64,000 nucleotides of DNA from Arion vulgaris (GCA_020796225.1 CM036765.1:35864066-35928065); one strand, 5' to 3'. Numbered from the stretch's first letter, positions 15,501 to 23,989 are shown. Translations and numbers: made by a program. The notes: generated from the sequence alone by a model not told the origin.

Positions 15501-18431
15501 TAAAAACAGTATGGAACAGAACAGATAGGAAAACAAAGATCAGAAAACTAAGAGCATTCATATTCCCAGTGGTAAAATATGGCTGTGAAACATGGACATT
15601 GAACAAGGCTGTGGAAAAGCATCTACATGCTTTTGAATATACGGGTTAAATAAGAGTCTCCGTACACTATGAACAGAGAAGAGAACAAATAAATCTATCC
15701 AGAAGGAACTCACAATCAAAGAAAACTGACTGATGCTACAAATAAGAAAACTGAAGTATTTTGGACGCAGGAAAAGACCATTATGGAAGGAGGCATCCCA
15801 GTAAAGAAAAGAGGAAGACCACAGAGAAGATGGATCCAGGATGTGACTGATGATTAGAGTCATGACTATGCTGCACTCACAAATGTATTCAAAGATGATA
15901 AAACAAACAGTTACTCACTGCCATGCCAATGGCCATCTGTGATTCTGTAACTGTGTCCATTGGAGATGCCACAAGAGGTGATTTCAAGCTGATATTTTTG
16001 GTTAGAGCTGAAGCTAGTTCCTAGAAAGAAGATGATCAATACTTGCTTCCATTTTTCTATATATTCTTTAAAAAAGAGCACATTACTAATTGACAATAAG
16101 TTTTAGTTGGCTGTGAAGTCTTTAAGTGATGCTCAAGGCAAGCAGTTCCCAGACAACCCTTGAATAATATACACACATACACACTCACTAACACCACTGT
16201 GCAAAATTTAGTATCTGTAACTCTCACGCAGTAGAGGTCATAAATAAATAAAAACATCTACAAATAGATATAGCTAGTTTAGATTTTCAGAAATATTAGA
16301 ACTATAGGACAGGTAATGATGGGCCTAGTAAACATTAAAGACCTAAAACAGATAGCAATGAACCGCGAGACATGGAGAACTATGACCTCTGCCCTATGCG
16401 CCGCCCACAGGCCCAAGAGGAAAGACTAACTAACTAACAGGTAATGTCCAGTCAGATCCAATAAAGTATCATCCCCACATCAAAGATTCACGGTACCAGA
16501 TCCCAAACAAATGATATCTCCCTGCATATTTACAACTTGAAGGACTACAAGGTTTACTCTTCTAACTGTTTGCTTAGTAACAATGTTCATGCCTATTGCG
16601 CATTAATAATAAATACATATAGAGCACTTGACAACTAATCAATCTTTAGTATATTTAATTTATTAGCTCATGTATTAGCTCAACATTGTCCTACCTTTCA
16701 TGAATACTTTGTTTTGTATTGTATCTATTCTGAACTACCATGCTGTATCTCTAATTTCTTTGTAATATAAGTAATGCTAAATCTAGTTTAATGTTACAAC
16801 AAGTATTCTTTACTTTTTTACATTAAATCCTAAACTTCTCAAATAAGGTTTTGCTTTAACAGACTGTAAACAATTTCTAAATCCTTTTTTTAAACTTAGA
16901 CACAAAAAAACACTAGTATATTATACCCCAATAGACAAATAAGAACATAAAGTAAAAGTATCACTGAAAAAATGAAATATCCAAACATGTCTAAGTAACG
17001 TGTAACTAGTATCAATAACATTTAATTTGTCAAAATTGATAACTCACCACATCCTTGGCAGCAAAATCAATGAATCCTGGGAGTATCAGGAAATCACTGT
17101 ATGACAAAGAAAGATATATGTGTCTGACAACTTTGTGATACCTTTTTTTTAAATCATAAAATAACACATGAATATACACTAATTAGAGTGTTGTTTGTCA
17201 AAGCTCAGAAATAGAATGCAACCTACTTTATCTAAGAAATGTGTGGAGTGGTAGTGTCTTATAACTCCTGGGCCTCTTCTTTAACCTTACTAATTGTAAC
17301 AATCCTAGTTGAATCTGGTACAAGGAAGGAGTATCTTCTTCAGCGATCTCTGGTTATGTGCTTAATTTACTGTAGACCACAAACTGGGCAGTCAACTTCA
17401 GGTCTGTCAGGTTTCCCCAAAGGTAAGGAAGGGGTATGTAACACCATCTCTTAAATATATTATTGGTTATTGAACCAATGTCGCAGCACTCTGGGCAAAG
17501 CAAAAGGTGCTCAATCACGGTCGCTGATAGCAAAATGTGCTAGTGACCCTGCGGCATGGAAATTCAGTTGTATCTGTGTGCACTTGCGATGCGGTTATAC
17601 TACAAGGAGTCTTTACCCTTTATGTGTGATCAATTACAAGTACCTGAATGGTGAGGGACACTGGTGATAAGGAAAGCAAGATGTAACGCAAAAATCAGTC
17701 ACAATGACTACGCCTAAATTAATTGCGGCAGCTAAAAACAAAACAGGTGATCAACCTCCATGAGCATATATTGAAATATATGCACGCTGATGGTTCACTG
17801 GTTAATCACACTTCTCATTCTATTCCTCAGACGTCCAGTACTGCAAGTATATTTTCAAACCACTTTATATTTTAGGGACTTCCTTCAACATGTGGTTGCT
17901 GAGCAGCCAAAGAACTTCCTCCTATCCATTAGCAGCGAGCAGTGATGTTGAAGCAAGCCTACCTGCTCTCACTGCTGTTAATACCAAAGTGTCCAGAACC
18001 AATGATATCCAATAAGATCACATATTGGCATTTTTTTACCTTCCTAATTATAGACTAAGAGTCGGACACAACACTGGCCCATGTAAACTGTTTCAAAAAG
18101 CTATTGAAGGGCAGCAGCAACAGCCTCAGCTTCTTATGCTAGAAGTAGTCATCCAACATGCTCCATTCCAGTCACAAATCAACCTACTATGCATTCTAGC
18201 TAACACCCCCAGCCTGATATCTCATTACACTGCACAGACTCATCCGTATATGCAGTAACAACATTACATAATGGATACATTTGACTTATTTAAATGTCAG
18301 ACAACATCCAGAACCAAAAAATATTTGACCTACTTATATGTAAGACCATCACCAGAACCAAATAACTGAGCTCCTGTCATTCCATCATCTGGCACATAGC
18401 CTGTACTCCCTGAGATAAGATAGTCTGCCAT
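357..18431 (-). CDS. IMPDH: Inosine-5'-monophosphate dehydrogenase, 12 coding exons, C-terminus off the left edge
   Basis: IMPDH oxidises IMP to XMP with NAD+, the rate-limiting step of guanine nucleotide synthesis, in the cytosol as tetramers and octamers. Joining the exons at 18334-18431, 17048-17096, 15919-16020, 15117-15191, 13880-14086, 12149-12236, 10435-10537, 8508-8604, 7402-7492, 3176-3271, 1180-1323 and 357-501 gives 431 codons plus 2 nt with every GT-AG phase preserved. The product starts [10 protein letters not shown], as vertebrate enzymes do. It has a Bateman (two-CBS) insert around residues 112-232, Asp274 in LDSSQGNS, catalytic Cys331 in GSGSICIT, Asp364 in IADGGI, Met414 in GMGSLDAM, and Arg429-Tyr430. 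These numbers equal human IMPDH2, so no indel separates them. Human IMPDH2 has 514 residues, so about 80 are missing beyond position 357. The start codon was chosen by homology; an upstream in-frame ATG reads through likely intron or UTR. I see no sign of degeneration. Confidence 0.97.
560..1065 (-). mobile_element. Degenerate LINE C-terminal fragment
   Basis: On the minus strand, pieces such as YGCEAW, INLSRKN and KPLWND appear in broken frames. They align with the same order of pieces at 15380-15880 (plus) and 38970-39400 (minus). They look like the region after the reverse transcriptase of one old non-LTR family. It lies in the intron between IMPDH exons 11 and 12. Confidence 0.6.
1180..1323 (-). 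CDS. IMPDH: IMPDH coding exon 11
   Basis: Residues 336-383. It covers the [17 protein letters not shown] helix and VPVIADGGI, whose Asp364 contacts the IMP ribose in known structures. The donor is gtaagc and the acceptor ctaccag. The first codon is split with exon 10 and the last with exon 12. Confidence 0.96.
1449..1692 (+). mobile_element. SINE family 1, full copy
   Basis: The copy is bounded by an 11-bp TSD, gttgcagttcc, at 1438-1448 and 1693-1703. It starts cgcctgtgtggtgcc, has the core catgtcgtaagaggtgact and ends in a (GAA)n tail. It lies in an IMPDH intron. The family recurs at least eleven more times in the window, in both orientations. Confidence 0.85.
1704..2370. other. Intronic sequence without recognised features
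   Basis: AT-rich intron sequence between IMPDH exons 10 and 11. No coding frame or repeat unit was recognised. Confidence 0.5.
2371..2628 (-). mobile_element. SINE family 2 copy
   Basis: On the minus strand it runs from a gcctgagtggttaacggg head through a core like that of family 1 to a (GAA)n tail. The plus strand shows ttcttcttctttgcgttcg at its left end. Sister copies lie at 28490-28745 and 19083-19300. Confidence 0.75.
2690..2990. repeat. Dispersed repeat, partner of 56690-56975
   Basis: Stretches such as gagaatgtgagta, tcttacaaa(c/t)agaaaa and aaagtaccacatctg recur in the same order and orientation at 56690-56975. The family is not identified and the boundaries are approximate. Confidence 0.55.
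3176..3271 (-). CDS. IMPDH: IMPDH coding exon 10 (active-site cysteine)
   Basis: Residues 304-335, including [16 protein letters not shown]. Cys331 forms the covalent E-XMP intermediate and Thr333 lies beside it. The acceptor follows a (CT)n tract, seen as (GA)n on the plus strand at about 3279-3300, which acts as its polypyrimidine tract. Confidence 0.97.
3272..3920. other. Intron sequence upstream of the piggyBac open frame
   Basis: A (GA)n tract at about 3279-3300 is followed by AT-rich DNA without a clear open frame. Part of it must be the 5' flank of the piggyBac element, but I could not place its left inverted terminal repeat. Confidence 0.5.
3921..5946 (+). pseudogene. Broken piggyBac-type transposase with two introns
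   Basis: A DDE transposase of the piggyBac/PGBD type inserted antisense in IMPDH intron 9. Exons 3921-4060 and 4462-4592 and the exon from 4895 join in phase through GT-AG introns. The body follows family order: LSFFKLYF, a long helical segment, then SVDERMV with KGRYGFRQY and [12 protein letters not shown] (first Asp), then [11 protein letters not shown] (second Asp). A Cys-rich zinc-binding tail ([16 protein letters not shown]) ends in a stop near 5945. Frame changes near 5225 and 5460, and apparent loss of about 100 residues after 5570 including the third Asp, make it inactive. The order of motifs is directly visible; inactivity is inferred from the breaks. Confidence 0.9.
4658..4717. repeat. 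30-bp tandem duplication
   Basis: The unit gtgattgataagtgc...gactgatttt occurs twice head to tail with one mismatch. It lies in the second intron of the piggyBac open frame. Confidence 0.8.
6560..6595. mobile_element. Possible right terminus of the piggyBac element
   Basis: On the minus strand a ttaa is followed by ccattggcaggtttttaagg, resembling piggyBac termini that begin just inside a TTAA target site. No matching left terminus was found, so the call is tentative. Confidence 0.35.
6808..7350. repeat. Minisatellite, ~79-bp unit, about seven copies
   Basis: The unit begins aatgccaaattaaac and continues through a ttaatcctct block, gttttaagaaactataaatg and cataatcctttctcttag. Starts fall near 6811, 6892, 6969, 7049, 7128 and 7209, with decayed copies near 7294 and 7335. 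It ends about 50 bp from IMPDH exon 9. Confidence 0.85.
7402..7492 (-). CDS. IMPDH: IMPDH coding exon 9
   Basis: Residues 274-303, starting with DSSQGNS (Asp274 binds the NAD ribose in the family) and ending in IIGGN. The donor gtaaga and acceptor tttcag are intact. It lies just right of a large minisatellite. Confidence 0.96.
7670..8365 (+). mobile_element. LINE fragment with RNase H domain
   Basis: Plus-strand frames give a retrotransposon RNase [20 protein letters not shown], a PGH(V)GV-like turn, then [17 protein letters not shown] and a downstream tail ([20 protein letters not shown]). This is typical of I-like non-LTR elements that carry RNase H. Frames are broken by small indels. It lies in IMPDH intron 8. 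Confidence 0.7.
8367..8471. repeat. 37-bp tandem repeat, nearly three copies
   Basis: The unit gtaacatcaccaaacaaagc... repeats at 8367, 8404 and 8441, almost without change, and ends 37 bp from IMPDH exon 8. Confidence 0.9.
8508..8604 (-). CDS. IMPDH: IMPDH coding exon 8
   Basis: Residues 241-273, containing [15 protein letters not shown] and [10 protein letters not shown], a beta-alpha unit of the TIM barrel after the Bateman insert. The donor gtatga and acceptor cttgtag are intact. Confidence 0.96.
8680..9110 (+). mobile_element. LINE 3' fragment
   Basis: Pieces TLYGSECW (in broken frame), [15 protein letters not shown] and STEMDTKM follow the order seen at 35735-36120 and resemble the post-RT region of the element at 48926-51329. 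Many frame breaks. Confidence 0.6.
9111..9491. other. Unassigned intron sequence
   Basis: A 141-codon open frame covers this stretch on the plus strand, but it shows no domain, starts in low-complexity text and ends inside a SINE. I see no gene here. Confidence 0.5.
9505..9708 (+). mobile_element. SINE family 3 (tRNA-headed) with 13-bp TSD
   Basis: The copy is flanked by aatagcatttcaa at 9492-9504 and 9709-9721. The head has a B-box-like cgggttcaattcc and an A-box-like tagcgcttg. The body ends aagtgcttctggatcgg plus poly-A. The complete TSD indicates a fairly young insertion. Confidence 0.85.
9722..10060 (+). mobile_element. SINE family 4, diverged copy
   Basis: The order ggtctttgtgatg, ctgaaggttgtgggttcac, gcaatacttttagcaggtgg, catttctgcagagacgg matches the clean family 4 copy at 57805-58045 with many substitutions. 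Confidence 0.6.
10135..10370 (+). mobile_element. LINE 3' tail
   Basis: Plus-strand text reads in pieces as IKYFGHI, GRPRRRWVQYVTD and FQDCCHGS in shifted frames and ends in a tgatgataatatgat tail. The same tail family lies at 59507-59690. Confidence 0.6.
10435..10537 (-). CDS. IMPDH: IMPDH coding exon 7
   Basis: Residues 207-240, the end of CBS2 ([19 protein letters not shown]) and the linker back into the barrel (FPLASKDD). The donor gtatgt leaves two bases that join exon 8 to make Lys241. Confidence 0.96.
10565..10735 (+). mobile_element. LINE 3' tail, second family
   Basis: The text ggaggtttagaacacattgg ... ctggcttcatgttac parallels 41080-41215 and encodes remnants of a GLEHI-type C-terminus. 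Very short and degenerate. Confidence 0.5.
10745..11290 (-). mobile_element. LINE C-terminal zinc-knuckle fragment
   Basis: The minus strand gives [19 protein letters not shown] followed by [10 protein letters not shown], the CxxC...H...C knuckle found at the C-terminus of RNase H-type non-LTR elements. The rest is decayed. Confidence 0.5.
11291..11834. other. Intron sequence without recognised features
   Basis: AT-rich DNA between IMPDH exons 6 and 7. Short blocks (attagttggatgtc, ttcaagaatactttgttttg) recur loosely near 16660-16740, suggesting an old unidentified repeat. Confidence 0.4.
11835..12050 (+). mobile_element. SINE family 1, shortened copy
   Basis: It begins at the gggtctgcaaagaatagtaac part of the family 1 body, keeps the core catatcataagaggtgact and ends near ggtcaatacagag. 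The head is missing and one middle block is deleted. Confidence 0.7.
12149..12236 (-). CDS. IMPDH: IMPDH coding exon 6
   Basis: Residues 178-206, [10 protein letters not shown] through [10 protein letters not shown], the first half of CBS2. It joins exon 5 exactly at a codon boundary. Confidence 0.96.
12420..12625 (-). mobile_element. SINE family 5 (tRNA-like head)
   Basis: On the minus strand a gtagcttatacggtagtgagc A-box-like head and a B-box-like ggttcaaacacc lead into ccatggatttttacaaatgg and ctgttcagaaagcaatgg. Other copies: 14126-14275, 23990-24245 and 54500-54690. Confidence 0.65.
12852..12951. repeat. 33-bp tandem repeat, three copies
   Basis: The unit atcaagttaggtacat... ending acagctgattaat repeats three times with one to three differences per copy. 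Confidence 0.85.
12952..13879. other. Intron sequence without recognised features
   Basis: Between the 33-bp repeat and IMPDH exon 5 I see no gene, SINE core or LINE motif. Confidence 0.45.
13880..14086 (-). CDS. IMPDH: IMPDH coding exon 5 (CBS1)
   Basis: Residues 109-177, exactly 69 codons. [15 protein letters not shown] leads into CBS1, which contains [11 protein letters not shown] and [12 protein letters not shown]. In known IMPDHs the Bateman module binds ATP and GTP and sets octamer compression. Confidence 0.97.
14126..14275 (-). mobile_element. SINE family 5, 3' fragment
   Basis: It shares catggcatat(t/c)ctttac, ctaggcaccacttat and tgctttctga(g/a)cggtga with the copy at 23990-24245. 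The tRNA-like head is absent. Confidence 0.6.
14280..15110. other. Intron sequence without recognised features
   Basis: AT-rich DNA in the intron between IMPDH exons 4 and 5, with a short (AT)n near 15100 and no gene or repeat unit that I recognise. Confidence 0.45.
15117..15191 (-). CDS. IMPDH: IMPDH coding exon 4
   Basis: Residues 84-108, exactly 25 codons: [15 protein letters not shown], then QANEVRKVK. The GVIHHN strand is an IMPDH signature of the barrel core. Both splice sites are canonical. Confidence 0.96.
15380..15890 (+). mobile_element. Degenerate LINE C-terminal fragment
   Basis: Plus-strand pieces [34 protein letters not shown] and REDGS recur in broken frames. YGCE(T/A)W is the usual block after the RT domain. 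It is the same family as 560-1065 and 38970-39400 and ends 29 bp before IMPDH exon 3. Confidence 0.65.
15919..16020 (-). CDS. IMPDH: IMPDH coding exon 3
   Basis: Residues 50-83, 34 whole codons, with [14 protein letters not shown], the IMP phosphate-side signature. The donor gtgagt and acceptor ttctag are intact. Confidence 0.96.
16310..16440 (+). mobile_element. LINE 3' end with (CTAA)n tail
   Basis: One frame reads [20 protein letters not shown] then [13 protein letters not shown] and stops in actaactaactaacag, a typical short-repeat tail. Strongly 5'-truncated. Confidence 0.65.
16441..17047. other. Intron sequence without recognised features
   Basis: AT-rich stretch between the LINE tail and IMPDH exon 2. 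Only a loose match to 11580-11700 near its centre is noted. Confidence 0.4.
17048..17096 (-). CDS. IMPDH: IMPDH coding exon 2 (49 bp)
   Basis: Residues 33-49, [16 protein letters not shown]. It is a very short exon that an ORF scan would miss. It is supported by phase on both sides and by homology. Confidence 0.95.
17230..17760 (+). repeat. Decayed dispersed repeat, relative of the family 4 tail
   Basis: The last part (cctgaatggtgagggacactggtgataa ... acgcaaaaatcagt) matches the end of the copy at 9722-10060. The rest holds no recognised motif. The intron continues to 18333 with nothing further that I can name. Confidence 0.4.
18334..18431 (-). CDS. IMPDH: IMPDH coding exon 1 with start codon
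   Basis: Residues 1-32 plus two bases: [10 protein letters not shown], then [13 protein letters not shown] and GDGLTY, matching the vertebrate N-terminus almost residue for residue. The donor gtaggt is at 18328-18333. On the minus strand a pyrimidine run ending cttcag lies one base before the ATG, so a 5'-UTR intron probably ends here. Confidence 0.95.
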
Positions 18432-19082
18432 GCTGAAGAAGTAAATGTTTAAGAAGAAAGATGAAACATACTTAAAATTGCTTAGCTGCTGCCTGTTAGA
18501 TGAGGACATGGCAAGTGGAGAATCTATACAGCTTTTGAAAGAATAAAATGTTGGATGATTAGGACTGGGAACCTGAGAAGTAGAATGTGTAATGTATTTA
18601 AGTGAGCTATGGAAACCCAGCATGCATATCCTTCAACATCTGCTCTGGAGACAAAAACTTAGTTGACAGATCATCTTCAGGCACATCAAACCAATTAGTC
18701 TATCAGTGCTCTGATCTCTTCTGCAGTGTAGTCCACTGTTTGTATGCTTTCCACAGCAGCAATGCCTGCAAGCCTGTCGGCCCACTAATTCAACTCTTAC
18801 ATCTGCATGCCATGGCACACAAAAATTAGTGATCTCTGTCAGCCTAGATTTTCTCTTGAGATCCCAACCATTATCTTCGACCCCAGCTCATCTCAGTCTT
18901 CATTATACTCATTGAGTCACAGAGAAACCAAGCATTGATAAAAGTCGGTGACTTCAGCCAGGTCATTTCTTCAGTTACTGTCATGATACCCATAGTTCAG
19001 ACTATTTGTAGTCACTTCATAAACAACACCTACTAGAGACAAAACATGTATGGGTCTGTCTAGAGTACTATGATGACAGTTC
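18432..19082. other. Region just upstream of the IMPDH start codon
   Basis: Probably a 5'-UTR intron. A short block (attagtctatcagtgctctgatctc on the plus strand, near 18700) recurs near 39640 and 62020, so part of it is repetitive. No upstream coding exon was recognised. Confidence 0.4.
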
Positions 19083-19300
19083 GGAAACCTATAAACCGCC
19101 GAGTGGTTACCGGGCCCAAATTTGGGGTGTAAAGAATAGAACCACTGTTACCTGCCACGCATGTCATAAGAGTAGACTACGGAGGGTTGGCTAAATCGGA
19201 TCCACGTCCTAAATGTGTAGAAGTCTATGCGTTTAGCGGCCTACCAAACCAATGAGGCAACGTATACATGTTCTTGGCAAAGATCAAAGAATTTTTGTAA
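19083..19300 (+). mobile_element. SINE family 2 copy
   Basis: It runs gccgagtggttaccgggcc, tttggggtgtaaagaat, gcatgtcataagagtagact, gtgtagaagtctatgcgttt, to gttcttggcaaagatcaaag. This is the reverse orientation of the copy at 2371-2628. Confidence 0.75.
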
Positions 19301-19955
19301 TGCATTAACTCTTTCCACGCTTTTAGACGCACAATGCGCCACAGTGGTATTCAGTTGAACGCCATTTCCTGTACACTGCGCCATTAGAGTTTCTTCCTTA
19401 TAATAAGTTTTCTAGTTTTAGTTCTACTACTTTGTAATCTTGTTTTTCTAATAGGTTGTCCAGTGTTCTTAAAATTAGTGTATATAATAAGATATATATA
19501 TATATATTTATTTATTGATTAGTAGTTATATTTTTGACCTCCCTTGAATTAACTGTTTACAAAACTGAAGAAATAACCATGCGGAAAGAGTTCAATTTCT
19601 TGCCAAAAATGCAATATAATGCAAGCAGCAACAAAAACATGTTGCAATTTATGATCATGGTTGGCAGAGCACAATGAGTTTGGGAATTGCAGGACACACA
19701 ATCTATTAAAACTATCAACATTACATTTTCCAATGATTGATGCTTGAGTTGGTATGCAAGGATATGGCACAAATCATATTGTGCTAGCTAGATCAGAGAA
19801 ACATTGATGTAAAGCCAGCAAGTGTGTATTACATATTTTTATTTTAGGGTTTTATTGTGTGACTGTATATGTTATGTCTACCGCCCAAGAAGTCTAAATT
19901 TCTTAAGCTTCTGTTGTATCCTTTGCTTGATAAAGACCTGTTAATAGTGATTAGT
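19301..19955. other. Intergenic or UTR-intron sequence without recognised features
   Basis: Contains a short (TA)n at 19489-19507. No gene-like frame is supported. Confidence 0.4.
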
Positions 19956-19959
19956 AGTC

Positions 19960-20345
19960 TCTGTGGGGTGGAGGTATGGTGCTCGCCTCTCACTCCAAAA
20001 GTACTCAGTTCATTTCCCATCTGGGGTGTATGGAATATTTTTCAAAGAGTTCCCTGATTTTAGTGCAGTTGTGATGGAAGCTCTTAGTCATATAACAAAC
20101 AAACAAAAAAATGTAGGTCCTGTGTAAGTGTTCCAGTTGAGTACGCAAAAGAATCCTTGGCTGCTGAAAAATTGATAAGAGTAGAAAGACTGCAAAGCCG
20201 CTGCCCTGGCAAAATTCATTACAAATACATTCATAAAGATAAAAATCCTACATAAATTTCAGTCTTCAAAATTACCTGAGACCTTCGCTGGTGCTACAGA
20301 TATATTGTGCACTGCCGCCGAGATCTTCCTGATAAGAAAGATATC
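19960..20345 (+). mobile_element. SINE-like family 7 copy
   Basis: The order ctcgcctctcactccaaaag, cagttcatttccc, aaatgtaggtcctgtg, ttgataagagta, ccgctgccctgg, gccgagatcttcct matches 57255-57785 (plus) and 59815-60375 (minus). The tRNA-like head and (CAAT)n tail are clearest in those copies. Confidence 0.65.
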
Positions 20346-21319
20346 AATGCACTCACACATGCCTGGTTATTCACCTAAGTTAATACCTTCATTAGAGGCT
20401 CATTATTGACAGCAAAATAATTACATCTTCTTACTTCTAGATAACTAATTAGTTTGTAACATACGTGCATACGATACAACACAACGCCCATCAACCATGT
20501 GCTGACAGCGTGAGAGTTCAGTCGGTCACATTCAGCGTTATTACAGTTTAATTTCAAACAGTAACATGTAAATTATAATATATATAATTTAAATAAATGA
20601 CTAGTCTGTAATGAATGAATATGATGTTCTGAATGTAAAGGGTTTAATATAAAATGTAATGAATGTTAATTAATAATAATGTTATGTTGAAATGTCCGTT
20701 GAGTCTACAAGAAGAACTACAAGGGAAATGGGATTCACTCACTTTCAGCTAATTGATATTGCTAACCATGATGATGAGTTGATTATGTAGTAGTGGACTG
20801 TCAGTAATTTGTCAATTCCATAAATCTACTTTAAGTCGTTGGTATTAAGAATAAGTTAAGTGCGCTATCGCCACATGTTACTCTGACCTGCTGCTTTCTG
20901 ACTGTTGACCACCACAACACAACACAGACTACACGATATGAATGTCTTAATAAATAACTTAATTAAAAAAATATTTACAAATAACTGGCCTGCTAAAATA
21001 TAAATAGACTAAATATTCAATAACTGAGCGCATATAATTCCTTAGTTAAGTATAATGAGACTACTCTACACTACTTCAACTACATTCATGTACAACATGT
21101 ATAATGTTCAACTTACTTGTGGATACCTTGTTGTCTTGTTAACACACTTGTCTGGAAATGCACTCTTATTTTGTGTTTTATCTGCGTCTTTGTGCGGGAC
21201 TAAGATTTCCTCTAGGGGAGGCTACTTGTTGTGTATGATACTACTGTAAATTTGTTTTTTTAACTCATTGCTTATTCGCACTCCTGTACATTGGAGGAGT
21301 TGTGTATGGGGGAATTGTG
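20346..21319. other. Intergenic sequence without recognised features
   Basis: AT-rich, no coding frame or repeat unit recognised. Confidence 0.4.
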
Positions 21320-21480
21320 TATAAACCAGGCGGGAGGCGGCAGCTGCGCGTACGAGTGTCACGTCATCAGTTTTATTTTCTCTCAAAAAATAAAAATAAA
21401 CTACCTTACCGAGCGGTCGAACACGGGACGTAGACGTTAGGACACACCACCGTTTTTACAAATTCCCGATTTGTATATTA
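21320..21480 (-). promoter_or_regulatory. GC-rich patch, possible IMPDH 5' exon/promoter or tRNA-like repeat
   Basis: An island of GC-rich, CpG-bearing text in AT-rich surroundings. On the minus strand it includes a CRE-like tgatgacgtgac and a cgctcg followed by gtaagg, which would fit a 5'-UTR exon donor for IMPDH 3 kb downstream. The cgtgttcgaccgc motif equally resembles a tRNA B box, so a SINE relic is an alternative. Confidence 0.25.
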
Positions 21481-22500
21481 AACTAATTTAAACAAATATA
21501 ACTTAAATGCCAAATTTTATGTAGCGTGTATAAATAGAAAGATGAAGTAGAAATGAAGCAGGGGACACACTGATAACTTTACTTTATGAGCCGAATTTTA
21601 TCTGATGATGGCAAATACGTTTCAGAAATATTCTAGAAGATTATTACCTAGGCTTTACTGGACTTTGAATACCAAATATATTTTTTATAATACAACGACG
21701 GAGAACAAACACAACACTACCGATGCTAAAATTTTTATAAAATTGAAAAAATTATAAAAGAAATCAAATACAGAAACCAGAGGAATAAGTAGTAGAAGCG
21801 AAGAACAGGTATGAAATAGTGATGACTGTTCAGGAAGAAATGACACATGATGAGTTAGTCACACTTGCTAGAGATATCGTTGTCATGAAGAAAAAGACAG
21901 AGAAGGAATGGTTATTGGTTACTGACCTGATGTTCCAAGATTTTTAGCAGAAGAGTATTGTAATCGTGTCAGTCCAGATCCTTTTTTTTTCTTCTTAAAT
22001 CAATTTGAACAGTTAACAGAGATATTATTATAATAAAACCATGCAACCATAAATTGTTGTAGTTATTTTGTTTACCTAAACTTGTATGTGAATATTAATA
22101 GCTTTTCATTGACTTCTAATTGGGTTATTGTAAAACTGGTTAGTATATCCTACTCTGAACTTAGAACGCCCCACCCCCCTCCTATATCTCAGCTAGTTGA
22201 ATGTGTTAGTAGAAAGACACTTGTATAGTAGCTCCAGTGATGATTCCGAGTTGTGTCAAAGTTGCTTGGTAGATTAGAGAAACAATCATACATGAAGTTG
22301 GACACTGTTTATAATCCATTTCAACTGGTTGTCATTGTGCTTATCTCGCTGCCTTTAGCAACTTAAGCACTGAGGAGTAATAACAAATAAGACTATCTGG
22401 AAGAGAAACTTATAAAAGAAAACACATAGCAATTAGAAATAAAAAAAGAAATTGGAAGGGAGGGTGTTTTAAGTGGATAGAGTACAACTCTATTGAAACA
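21481..22500. other. Intergenic sequence with a low-copy repeat at 22140-22310
   Basis: Blocks near 22190-22300 (agctagttgaatgtgttag, gatgattc) recur near 42235-42300. The rest holds no recognised feature. Confidence 0.4.
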
Positions 22501-22504
22501 AAAA

Positions 22505-23150
22505 ACAAATGCAGTCTAACATACCCTTGATTTCAATAAGCAAAAGAGAAGAAGCAAGGCTGAAGACTTCATTACAACTCTTAACAAGGCATATTAGACT
22601 GAGAAGTCACAGGTGCAAATACAGTGACCTACCAGCTGGCACCATTACTACAACACCCAAATATCAAGATGGATGTGAAAAGACAGATGATATTTTCCTA
22701 CCAACACTTTGTTACCCGTGCCAAACTTGATCTCTGACTGCAACAAACCACAGAAAGCTCACAACTTGTTAATTGAAATGCTTGAGGAAGGCAGTGGGGT
22801 CACCAGGAAAGATAGACTACGATATGAGGACATCAGAAGCAGAGTGGGCATAATTTCATGCACCGAATACATCGAAAGACAACAAATGCAGTCGTTTGGA
22901 CATTTAATGAGAATGGAATACAACCAACCACCACTAACAGCATACAATAAAAAATAGATCAGGTACTAGAGCCAAGGGAAGACCAAGAAAAAGATGGATA
23001 GACAATATCAAGACCACACTATATAAAGACGAATATAACACAACCAGGGTGACTCATCTGGTCCTAGAACACAAATTAAAGCTTCCACTCCTACGCTTAA
23101 CGGCAAGAGTGAACAACCAATTCCATCTTCCAACTGAGGAAAGACAATAA
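22505..23150 (+). mobile_element. LINE 3' fragment
   Basis: Frames give GVTRKDRLRYEDIRSRVGI and QSFGHLMRMEYNQPP, then KTKKKMDRQ and KLPLL-type remnants. This matches the post-RT block at 31860-32270. It starts at a decayed RT C-terminus and is interrupted by stops. Confidence 0.7.
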
Positions 23151-23539
23151 ATAATAGTCACAGGTACTTTTTTCTAATCCTGCTTTGTCTCACAGCGTCA
23201 GGATGAAGAGAAATTTCTAGAGGGCTTTTCATAAATAGTGTTTGTGGCCGCCTCTTTTATTTCTGAGGTCCACCTTTGGAATGGAAGGCCTTTTGTTACA
23301 GGTACAGAAGTCATAAAACTGATGAGATAGACTTGTGCAGCTGTGGGCCAAGTCCAGAGACTGTATAACACTTATCATTATCTATTTATCCAGCGCACTT
23401 TCTAAACTTGAGATAGGTTCTCTGAATGACCTGAGGTGAATCATACAGTTCATCGAAGCTATTTGAGCTGTGGTTTGATAATGTGACAGGAGAGGATCTA
23501 AGAAACAGAAGAAGAATTCCTTAACCCCTGCTAGATACA

Positions 23540-23945
23540 GAGCCAAACATGGACATTGAGCAAAGCGCAGTCACAAAAATAACTACATGTGAAATGCGTT
23601 GCCTGCAAAAAGTTACCAACAACACAAGAAAAGACAGAATCACCAACATCAGCATAAGAAAGAAAGTTGGCACAAAACTGTGCTTGAATTACATAGATAA
23701 ACAAAGAATGAAGTGGTTTGGCAACTTAATAAGAATGCATCCAAACTCCACAGTATACAGAGTCTTCTACAACAGAACATCGGAAAGAAGGCAAGAGGAA
23801 GACCACGGAAAAGATAGTTAGATGGCGTAGCAATATCCTGTGAAAGAGCAAAGATAACAATCACACAAGCCACCAGAACAGCACAAGACAAAAACAGAAA
23901 ACCACGACACTGGGGCAACAACCCGGTAGCAGTGTGACGACGAAA
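23540..23945 (+). mobile_element. LINE 3' fragment, second copy
   Basis: A 90-codon frame holds KITTCEMRCLQKVTNN, then RKKVGTKLCLNYIDKQRMKW and FGNLIRM, the same family as 22505-23150 and 31340-32270. It ends in (GAA)n. Confidence 0.7.
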
Positions 23946-23989
23946 GAAGAAGAAGAAGATACATGTTACTATATATATTAACCCTTTGT

